6,963 nt of DNA from Nocardia sp. (lineage in GTDB: Bacteria > Actinomycetota > Actinomycetes > Mycobacteriales > Mycobacteriaceae). Below the pieces are notes generated by a model. The model ran no database searches and had not been told where the DNA came from. It worked only from the letters and a program-made list of their open reading frames with translations. Where the stretch lies: positions 1 through 6,963 of the forward strand of contig JABFXT010000216.1 in assembly GCA_013361595.1 (NCBI GenBank). Direction: 5' to 3'. This document shows positions 1-5,600 of the stretch, piece after piece; within the stretch, counting starts at the first letter, position 1; the number at the start of each line of letters is the position of its first letter. Made by a program: the position numbers and the translations under genes.

Positions 1-19
1 ACAGGGTCGAGGCCCCTGG

Positions 20-86
20 GTCCCGCCGTCGCACCCGCGAAACCCATACCTGCGGTGCATGCATTTCGCGGGGGCAACGACCGGAC
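20..86. repeat. Imperfect 23-bp inverted repeat with 21-nt loop
   Basis: Arms 20-42 and 64-86 are complementary at 19 of 23 positions, including an unbroken 9-bp core (CCCGCGAAA at 34-42 against TTTCGCGGG at 64-72). The loop (43-63) carries the palindrome TGCATGCA at 56-63. In RNA read from the minus strand, two of the four mismatches (30/76 and 26/80) become G-U wobbles, giving 21 of 23 pairable positions; on the plus strand they are C-A mismatches. If it acts as RNA, the minus strand, which is the sense strand of the pseudouridine synthase gene, is favoured. No T-run follows it, so it is not a standard intrinsic terminator. Confidence 0.5.
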
Positions 87-114
87 GGACTCGGCCCTTT
101 CCGGGTTTCGTGGG
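34..114. repeat. 12-bp inverted repeat competing with its neighbours
   Basis: The segment 34-45 (CCCGCGAAACCC) is complementary to 103-114 (GGGTTTCGTGGG) at 11 of 12 positions. The twelfth pair is G37-U111 in plus-strand RNA. It uses the same left-hand bases as the 20-86 hairpin and shares bases 112-114 with the 112-148 element, so these pairings cannot all form at once. This is read directly from the bases; any biological role is inference. Confidence 0.4.
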
Positions 115-148
115 ACTCGACACCGCGTGGAGTCCCGGTCCGGTGTCG
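112..148. repeat. Two interlocked perfect dyads (possible pseudoknot or alternative hairpins)
   Basis: GGGACTC (112-118) is perfectly complementary to GAGTCCC (130-136). CGACACCG (118-125) is perfectly complementary to CGGTGTCG (141-148). The second left arm sits inside the loop of the first stem, so the arms interlock in the order a-b-a'-b'. In RNA this could be an H-type pseudoknot or two mutually exclusive hairpins; in DNA it could be two overlapping operators. The linkers of 0, 4 and 4 nt make a full pseudoknot geometrically tight. I do not recognise it as a known riboswitch or small RNA. Confidence 0.45.
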
Positions 149-308
149 GTTCCAACAGCCAGCTTAGGGCAGATAACGGGCACGAACAGCTGGGATATGA
201 GCGAGGACACCAGCGGCGCACGATACGCGAGATGTGGCGGGGCTCGCGTGGCTTCTCCACTCGGGCATCCGGTCCGTGCTCACCAGCGGCGGCCGCGCTC
301 CGGCGAAG

Positions 309-1055
309 TCACCGGGGGTCGGGCAGAACCGGTGGCGGACCGGCCAGCGGCGCCCAGAAGTCGTCCCCGGGCGCGGCCGCCAAGGCCAGCCGGCCGTCGG
401 GGCGCCAGTCGGCGGACAGTGTCAGGCGCCACGAATGCAGGTGGGCGCGCGGGAAGGTGCCGGAGCGGTCGAACAGCGGGTCGCCCAGGATCGGGTGGCC
501 GATCCAGGCCAGGTGCACCCGCAGCTGATGGCGGCGCCCGCTGATCGGCCGCAGTGCCACGACCGTATGACCGGGATGGCGGGCCAGGACGGTGAATTCG
601 GTGGTGGAGGGATAGTTCTTGGTGTTCAGCAGATCCGATTCGGCGACGGACCAGCGATCGCGGTCGCGCCGGATGGTTTCGCGGGGGGCGGCGACCCGGA
701 CGCGATTCTTGCGGCCCACGCTGAGCGGCAGTTCGACGGTCCCGGTCTCGGGGAGTTCGGTCGAGCCGGCGTCGACTATCGCCAGATAGACCTTTTCCGC
801 GGTCTGCTTGTTGAACTGGCGGGTCAGCGGGCCGTGGGCCGACAGATCCCGGGCGAAGAGAATGAGCCCCGAGGTCACCTTGTCGATCCGGTGCACCGGA
901 TACAACTTCTCGCCGTGCTCCTCGGCGGCCGCCACGATATCGCTGTCGTGGCGTTCCCCGGTGACCGAGATCCCGGCGGGTTTGTTCAGCGCCAGGATCG
1001 CCTCGTCCTCGATGAGCAGGCTGCGGGCGCGCAGCTCGGGCCAGTCGATATCCAC
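309..1055 (-). CDS. RluA-family RNA pseudouridine synthase
   Basis: A 248-residue protein of the RluA family, which isomerises uridine to pseudouridine in rRNA or tRNA in the cytoplasm. Family landmarks are in order: LNKPAG at 23-28; the catalytic-loop motif VHRIDKVTSGLILFAR at about 54-69 with the catalytic Asp58; and the C-terminal GRRHQLRVHLAWIGHPILGD at 173-192, typical of the fold. No N-terminal S4 RNA-binding domain is present, so it resembles the short members (RluA/TruC-like) rather than RluC/RluD. The family usually reads HRLD; here it is HRID, a conservative change. The start is a GTG at 1055: an in-frame TAA at 1065-1067 rules out anything longer. No Shine-Dalgarno precedes it, but a TAAGCT box lies six bases upstream, suggesting a leaderless mRNA. 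The stop is TGA at 309-311. It is divergent from the nar genes with no evident functional tie. The target nucleotide cannot be read from sequence, so no gene symbol is given. Confidence 0.93.
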   Translation of the reverse strand: MDIDWPELRARSLLIEDEAILALNKPAGISVTGERHDSDIVAAAEEHGEKLYPVHRIDKVTSGLILFARDLSAHGPLTRQFNKQTAEKVYLAIVDAGSTELPETGTVELPLSVGRKNRVRVAAPRETIRRDRDRWSVAESDLLNTKNYPSTTEFTVLARHPGHTVVALRPISGRRHQLRVHLAWIGHPILGDPLFDRSGTFPRAHLHSWRLTLSADWRPDGRLALAAAPGDDFWAPLAGPPPVLPDPR

Positions 1056-1061
1056 CGGTCG

Positions 1062-1067
1062 AGCTTA
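1062..1067 (-). promoter_or_regulatory. Candidate -10 box for a leaderless pseudouridine synthase mRNA
   Basis: On the minus strand TAAGCT matches the actinobacterial -10 pattern TANNNT and ends six bases before the GTG start codon at 1055. Transcription would then begin at or next to the start codon. This fits the lack of any Shine-Dalgarno sequence ahead of the gene. No good -35 (TTGAC-like) is visible at 16-18 bp, which is common for such promoters. The TAA in the box is also the in-frame stop that fixes the start codon. Confidence 0.35.
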
Positions 1068-1124
1068 GGTCCACAACGGATCGTCGCCCGCTGTGGTCAG
1101 GTTCCGGAGCCCGGCCGGGGACCG

Positions 1125-1134
1125 GTGATATCGC
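1125..1134 (+). repeat. GTGATATCGC direct repeat, copy 1
   Basis: The first of two exact copies of GTGATATCGC in the narK upstream region; the second is at 1211-1220, 86 bp downstream. The core GATATC is itself palindromic. It is followed by GAAAC, which makes a partial resemblance to a GlnR half-site, but the spacing and first half do not fit the usual pattern, so no regulator is assigned. Confidence 0.35.
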
Positions 1135-1141
1135 GAAACTC

Positions 1142-1171
1142 CCGGGATCCCGGATGGGCCGAGAGTCGGCC
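1142..1171. repeat. Adjacent palindrome and dyad in nar upstream region
   Basis: CCGGGATCCCGG at 1142-1153 is a perfect 12-bp palindrome. Three bases later GGCCGA (1157-1162) and TCGGCC (1166-1171) form a perfect 6-bp dyad around GAG. They may be operator-like elements or chance GC-rich symmetry; nothing in the sequence decides between these. Confidence 0.3.
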
Positions 1172-1210
1172 GCCGTAGAAGGCACAATGGCGACAGCAGG
1201 CCGCGAGTCA

Positions 1211-1220
1211 GTGATATCGC
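1211..1220 (+). repeat. GTGATATCGC direct repeat, copy 2
   Basis: The second exact copy of the 10-mer found at 1125-1134, about 130 bp upstream of the narK start. Flanking bases are only weakly similar (preceded by A rather than G, followed by ATAC rather than GAAA), so the shared unit is about 10 bp. Confidence 0.35.
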
Positions 1221-1231
1221 ATACGGCGGTT

Positions 1232-1252
1232 CGGGAGGGTTCACCCTTCCCG
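1232..1252 (+). promoter_or_regulatory. Hairpin in the narK upstream region
   Basis: CGGGAGGG (1232-1239) pairs with CCCTTCCCG (1244-1252) with one bulged T and a TTCA loop; the loop can tighten by a T-A pair. It lies about 97 bp upstream of the narK start. If the promoter is upstream of it, it would be a stable 5'-UTR hairpin. It has no downstream T-run, so it is not an evident attenuator terminator. Confidence 0.35.
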
Positions 1253-1292
1253 GCCGCGTTCGACGACCGAATCGCCCGTCGAGCGGGTTGAC

Positions 1293-1309
1293 GTGGACCA
1301 GGTGTCCAC
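1293..1309. promoter_or_regulatory. 17-bp dyad upstream of narK (candidate operator)
   Basis: GTGGACCAGGTGTCCAC has perfect 6-bp arms (1293-1298 and 1304-1309) around a 5-bp spacer. It overlaps the end of a TTGACG and ends 39 bp before the narK ATG. Size and position suit a dimeric regulator's site. No family is assigned because the half-site does not match a motif I recognise. Confidence 0.35.
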
Positions 1310-1341
1310 CGGGCGCGAGAGCTAGCCGGACCGACCTCCCC

Positions 1342-1346
1342 AGGAG
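1342..1346 (+). promoter_or_regulatory. narK Shine-Dalgarno
   Basis: AGGAG lies 2 nt before an ATG at 1349 and 5 nt before an in-frame GTG at 1352; its last G also begins an in-frame GTG at 1346. The GTG at 1346 is unlikely because it overlaps the ribosome-binding site. The ATG at 1349 is adopted, with 1352 a real alternative on spacing. Confidence 0.6.
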
Positions 1347-1348
1347 TG

Positions 1349-2587
1349 ATGGTGGCCTCTTCGACTCCGCGCAAACCCGGCCGGGCCATGGTCGGCGACC
1401 GGATCACGCCGGGTGGGCGCACTCAGATGCTGATCCTGGCCACTGTGGGGTTCGCGCTCAACTTCTGGGCGTGGGCGCTGCTCAGCCCGCTGGCGCCGCG
1501 ATTCCGCGACGAGCTGGGGCTGAACTCCTTCCAGGAATCGCTGGTGGTCGCCGTTCCGGTGATCGTGGGATCGCTGGGGCGGATCCCGATCGGCGCGCTG
1601 GCCGACCGCTACGGCGGGCGCCTGATGTTCCCGGCGGTCTCGGTGATCACGGTGGTTCCGGTGCTGTTCCTGGGGCTGATCGGGCATTCGGCATTGGCGG
1701 CGCTGCTGATCGGTGGCTTCTTCCTCGGTATCGGCGGCACGGTGTTCGCGGTCGGGGTGCCGTTCGTGAGCGCGTGGTTCCCGCCGGAGAAACAGGGACT
1801 GGCGATCGGCGTGTACGGCATGGGGATGGGCGGTACCGCGATCAGCGCCCTGACCACGGTGCGGCTGGTGGACGCGGGTAACACCGCCACACCTTTCCTG
1901 CTGTGCGCGATGGCGCTGCTGATCTACGCGGTCGTCGCCTGGTACCTGCTGCGCGACGCACCCGGGCGCACCCCGCCCACCGAATCCATGACCGACCGGC
2001 TGAAGCAGACCGTGCGCCTCCCCGCGACCTGGGCGGCCTCGGCGCTGTACGCCGTCTCGTTCGGTGGTTTCGTCGCGTTCTCGGTGTACCTGCCCTCCTA
2101 TCTGCGTACCGCCTACGATCTGTCGCAGGCCGACGCGGCGAACCGGATGGCCGGGTTCGTACTGCTCGCGGTGATCATGCGACCGGTAGGCGGCTGGCTG
2201 GCCGACCGATTCGACGCGCCCACCGTCCTGGCGACCACGCTCTGTGTCGTCGTGATCGGCGCCTCCGTCCAGGCCGCTACTCCCGGCCTCGCGCCGACCG
2301 GCACCATCGCCTTCCTCGCGCTGGCCGCGGCGCTCGGTGCCGGAAGCGGTGCCACCTTCGCACTGGTGGCCCTGATCGCGCCGCCCGGCAAGGTCGGCGC
2401 GGTCACCGGGTTCGTCGGGGCGGCCGGCGGCCTGGGCGGATTCGTCCCGCCGCTGGTGATGGGCGCCATCTACGAGACCACCGGCGATTACGGGCCGGGC
2501 CTGCTGGCACTGGCCGTCGTCGCCCTCGTCGCGTTGCTGTTCACATTGCTCGTCGTCCGGCACCAAGTCGACCGGAACCAGACCTGA
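1349..2587 (+). CDS. NarK nitrate/nitrite transporter (MFS, NarK2-like)
   Basis: A 412-residue polytopic membrane protein of the nitrate/nitrite porter family of the major facilitator superfamily, with about twelve hydrophobic segments. Conserved Arg78 in segment 2 (GSLGRIPIGALADRYGGR) and Arg278 in segment 8 (IMRPVGGWLADRF) are the expected substrate-binding arginines of NarK. The nitrate-signature regions are GVYGMGMGG near 154-162 and GFVGAAGGLGGF near 354-365. The first lacks the Asn of the E. coli-type GLGN motif; from memory, mycobacterial NarK2 has a similar GMGM version. The role is nitrate uptake and/or nitrite export feeding the reductase encoded next. Proton symport and nitrate/nitrite exchange cannot be told apart here. 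The gene leads the operon: narG starts 52 bp later. The stop is TGA at 2585-2587. No truncation or frameshift is seen. Confidence 0.93.
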   Translation: MVASSTPRKPGRAMVGDRITPGGRTQMLILATVGFALNFWAWALLSPLAPRFRDELGLNSFQESLVVAVPVIVGSLGRIPIGALADRYGGRLMFPAVSVITVVPVLFLGLIGHSALAALLIGGFFLGIGGTVFAVGVPFVSAWFPPEKQGLAIGVYGMGMGGTAISALTTVRLVDAGNTATPFLLCAMALLIYAVVAWYLLRDAPGRTPPTESMTDRLKQTVRLPATWAASALYAVSFGGFVAFSVYLPSYLRTAYDLSQADAANRMAGFVLLAVIMRPVGGWLADRFDAPTVLATTLCVVVIGASVQAATPGLAPTGTIAFLALAAALGAGSGATFALVALIAPPGKVGAVTGFVGAAGGLGGFVPPLVMGAIYETTGDYGPGLLALAVVALVALLFTLLVVRHQVDRNQT

Positions 2588-2594
2588 ACCTTTG

Positions 2595-2609
2595 CCGCGG
2601 TCTTCGCGG
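2595..2609 (+). other. Small hairpin in the narK-narG spacer
   Basis: CCGCG (2595-2599) and CGCGG (2605-2609) pair around GTCTT, between the narK stop and the narG Shine-Dalgarno. Five base pairs without a T-run is too weak for a terminator; it could be a minor mRNA processing or stability element, or chance. Confidence 0.2.
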
Positions 2610-2627
2610 GCCGTACGCAACCGCTTC

Positions 2628-2635
2628 GAAGGAGG
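2628..2635 (+). promoter_or_regulatory. narG Shine-Dalgarno
   Basis: GAAGGAGG ends 4 nt before the ATG at 2640. This near-complete anti-16S match fixes the narG start at 2640, against an in-frame TTG at 2592 that would add 16 residues unlike the start of any NarG I know. Confidence 0.85.
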
Positions 2636-2639
2636 CTCT

Positions 2640-5600
2640 ATGACGCACAGCCGGCGCGGTTCGGGACAGGCGGGGCTCGACGACGGGCTCACCGACGCGC
2701 TGGTGGGGACCCGGCGCTTCTTCACGCGCGCCGACGTATCGCCGGATCGGCGGGCCATGTTCGAGGTCGGAGGCCGGCAGGCGGACGAGTTCTACCGGGA
2801 CCGCTGGAGTCACGACAAGGTGGTGCGGTCCACGCACGGGGTGAACTGCACCGGATCGTGTTCGTGGAAGATCTATGTCAAGGACGGGATCATCACCTGG
2901 GAGACCCAGCAGACCGTCTATCCGTCGGTGGGCCCGGACAAACCCGAGTACGAGCCGCGCGGCTGTCCGCGGGGTGCGGCGTTCTCCTGGTACACCTATT
3001 CGCCCACCCGGGTGCGGTATCCGTATATCCGCGGCGTGCTGCTGGAGATGTACCGGGCCGCGAAGGCGGCCACCGGTGATCCGGTGAGCGCGTGGGAGAC
3101 CATCGTCGAGGATCCGGAGTCGGCGAAGCGCTACAAATCCGCGCGCGGTAAGGGCGGGCTGGTGCGGGCGACCTGGGACGAGGCGACCGAGATGATCGCG
3201 GCCGCCCATATCCACACCATCGCCCGGTACGGCCCGGACCGGATCGCGGGTTTCTCGCCGATTCCGGCGATGTCGATGGTCTCGCACGCGTCGGGCGCGC
3301 GATTCGTCTCGCTGGTGGGCGGGACCATGCTGTCCTTCTACGACTGGTACGCGGATCTGCCGGTGGCTTCACCACAGGTGTTCGGCGACCAGACCGACGT
3401 CCCGGAATCGGGGGACTGGTGGGATGCCGGCTACCTGATCATGTGGGGGTCGAATCTGCCGGTGACCCGGACCCCGGACGCGCACTGGATGACCGAGGCC
3501 CGGTATCGCGGGCAGAAGGTCGTCGCGGTCTCCCCGGACTACGCCGACAATGTGAAATTCGCCGACGAATGGCTGGCCCCGCATCCCGGCACCGACGGCG
3601 CGCTGGCCATGGCGATGGGGCATGTGGTGTTGCGCGAGTTCTTCGTCGAACGCGAGGTGCCGTATTTCGCGAGCTATGTGCGACAGTTCACCGATCTGCC
3701 GTTCCTGGTACGGGTGGAGGAGACCACGGACGGTTATGTCGCGGGCAAGTTCCTGACCGCTGCCGACCTCGACGAGTACGCCGGGGTGGAGAACGCGGCG
3801 TTCAAAACCGTGGTGCTCGCGGCCGACGGCCGTCCGGTCGTCCCGAACGGTTCGGTCGGTCACCGCTACGGCGAAACCGGAATGGGGAAATGGAATCTGG
3901 ACCTGGAGGGGGTGGTACCGCAGCTGACACTGTTCGGTAGAACCGCGGTGCCGGTCTCGCTGCCCCGCTTCGACACCGTCGGCAGCGAGGATTCCGCGAT
4001 GCTGCGGGGCGTGCCGGTACGCCGGGTGAACGGTCACCTGGTGACCACGGTGTTCGATCTGATGCTGGCGCAGTTCGGGGTGCACCGGGAAGGTCTGCCG
4101 GGGGAGTGGCCGGTCGACTACGACGACCCCTCCCAGCCCTACACCCCGGCCTGGCAGGAATCGATCACCGGTGTCCCGGCCTCGGTGGCGCTGCGGATCG
4201 CGCGCGAGTTCGCGGGCAACGCCGAGGAGAGCCACGGCCGGTCGATGATCATCATGGGCGCCGGTACCAACCATTGGTTCCACTCCGACACCATCTACCG
4301 CGCGTTCCTCACCTTGACCACACTCACCGGCTGCCAGGGCGTGAACGGCGGGGGCTGGGCACACTATGTCGGTCAGGAGAAATGCCGCCCGATCACCGGT
4401 TGGACGCAGCTGGCCTCGGCGCTGGACTGGTCGCGGCCGCCGCGGCAGATGATCCAGACCGCTTTCTGGTACCTGCATTCGAATCAGTTCCGCTACGACT
4501 GGTTCGGCGCGGACAAACTCTCGGCCACGCCCGGTGCCGGGCAGCTGGCGGGCATGAGTACCGCCGATGTGATCGCGCAATCGGCGCGGCTGGGCTGGAT
4601 GCCGTCGTATCCCACCTTCGACCGCAACCCGCTGGACCTGGTCGACGCAGCCGCAGCCGAGGGCGGATCGCTGGCCGGGTATGTGGTGTCGGAATTGCGT
4701 TCCGGCCGTATGCGCTTCGCCTGCGAGGACCCCGACGCTCCGGAGAACTTCCCGCGGATACTGAGCGTGTGGCGAGCGAATCTGCTGGGTTCCTCGGCCA
4801 AGGGCAACGAGTATTTCCTCGAACATCTCCTGGGCACCGAATCCTCGCTGCGTGCCAAACAGACGCCGGCCGGGGCGCGTCCGCGGGACGTGGTGTGGCG
4901 GCCCGACGCCCCGCGCGGCAAACTCGATCTGCTGCTCACCCTGGATTTCCGGATGACCAGCACCACCTTGTTCTCCGATATCGTGCTGCCCGCCGCGACC
5001 TGGTACGAGAAACACGATCTGAACACCACCGATATGCACCCGTTCGTGCATTCGTTCAATCCGGCCATCGCGCCGCCCTGGCAGACGCGCACCGATTGGG
5101 ACGCTTTCCGGGCGATCGCCGAGAAGTTCAGTGAGCTCGCCGGTCCCCGGCTCGGGGTCCGCAAGGATGTGGTGGCGGTACCGCTGCTGCACGACACCCC
5201 CGACGAACTCGCCACGCCACACGGCCGGGTCGCGGATTGGAAGACCGGGGATACCGAACCGGTGCCCGGGGTCACCATGCCGAAACTGGTGGTGGTGGAG
5301 CGCGATTACGGCGCGATCGCCGCGAAGATGAGCGCGCTGGGGCCGCTGGCGGAGAAACTCGGCGGTACGACGAAGGGCGTCACCTTCGATTTCGGACCCG
5401 AGGTCGAATATCTGCGGCACAAGAACGGGGTGATCCGCGGTGGACCGGCCGACGGCCGGCCGTCGTTGCAGCGCGGTATCCAGGCGTGCGAGGCCGTTCT
5501 CGCCCTGTCCGGCACCACCAACGGGCGCCTGGCGACCGAGGGTTTCCGTACCCTCGAACAGCGCACCGGCGTCCGGCTCGCCGATCTGGCCGCCGAGCAC

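Larger units (their letters stand above)
1..308. other. Non-coding stretch rich in inverted repeats
   Basis: No gene is supported here. Frames stay open because of high GC, but codon third positions are only about two-thirds G/C in the plus frames 1 and 3, clearly below the real genes of this window, and no frame shows a recognisable protein motif. The stretch lies downstream of the leftward pseudouridine synthase gene, so it may hold that gene's 3' region and the end or promoter of an unseen neighbour. It contains the inverted repeats listed separately at 20-86, 34-114 and 112-148, and an 11-bp direct repeat CACCAGCGGCG at 208-218 and 281-291. No hairpin followed by a T-run, the usual intrinsic terminator signature, was found on either strand. 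Confidence 0.6.
1056..1348. promoter_or_regulatory. Divergent intergenic region with the expected nar operon promoter
   Basis: About 290 bp separate the pseudouridine synthase gene and narK, far more than divergent core promoters need. The region holds a 10-bp direct repeat, a 12-bp palindrome, a 6-bp-arm dyad, a 9-bp hairpin and a 17-bp dyad near narK, all listed separately. A TTGACG occurs at 1288-1293 but has no matching -10 at 16-18 bp. A weak -10-like CACAAT lies at 1183-1188, also with no clear -35. I see no FNR-type TTGAT-N4-ATCAA site and no adjacent-half DosR-type box. The operon promoter is therefore expected here but not located. Confidence 0.55.

Noticed and set aside
1..47. Possible gene start on the minus strand (ATG at 45-47) reading off the left edge
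   Set aside because: Only 15 codons are visible, there is no clear Shine-Dalgarno, and the sequence is part of the inverted repeat.
112..136. GGGACT...AGTCCC resembling a DosR (DevR) box
   Set aside because: DosR boxes have nearly adjacent halves. Here 13 bases separate them and the site is 1.2 kb from narK.
55..544. Two plus-strand frames (55-528 and 59-544)
   Set aside because: They run into the antisense of the pseudouridine synthase, lack a Shine-Dalgarno and any recognisable motif, and third-position GC is low for this genome.
234..1178. 314-codon plus-strand frame
   Set aside because: Antisense shadow of the pseudouridine synthase gene, with Gly/Arg/Gln-rich low-complexity translation.
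1288..1293. TTGACG as a -35 for narK
   Set aside because: No TANNNT-like -10 lies 16-18 bp downstream; the sequence there is GC-rich.
280..1422. 380-codon minus-strand frame overlapping the pseudouridine synthase in another frame
   Set aside because: The motifs of the RluA family are in the 309-1055 frame; this one is Arg/Pro-rich and spans the intergenic region into narK.
2592..2639. TTG start at 2592 extending narG by 16 codons
   Set aside because: The GAAGGAGG site lies inside this extension, 4 nt before the ATG at 2640, and the extra residues do not resemble a NarG N-terminus.
1322..2758. 478-codon minus-strand frame opposite narK and the narG start
   Set aside because: Shadow of narK: composition is dominated by Arg, Gln, Gly and His, no domain is visible, and it runs across two genes of the other strand.
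3369..5600. 743-codon open frame on the minus strand opposite narG
   Set aside because: It lies wholly inside narG, which has every expected motif. Long antisense frames are usual opposite GC-rich genes, and its translation is low-complexity Arg/Gly/His-rich with no recognisable domain.
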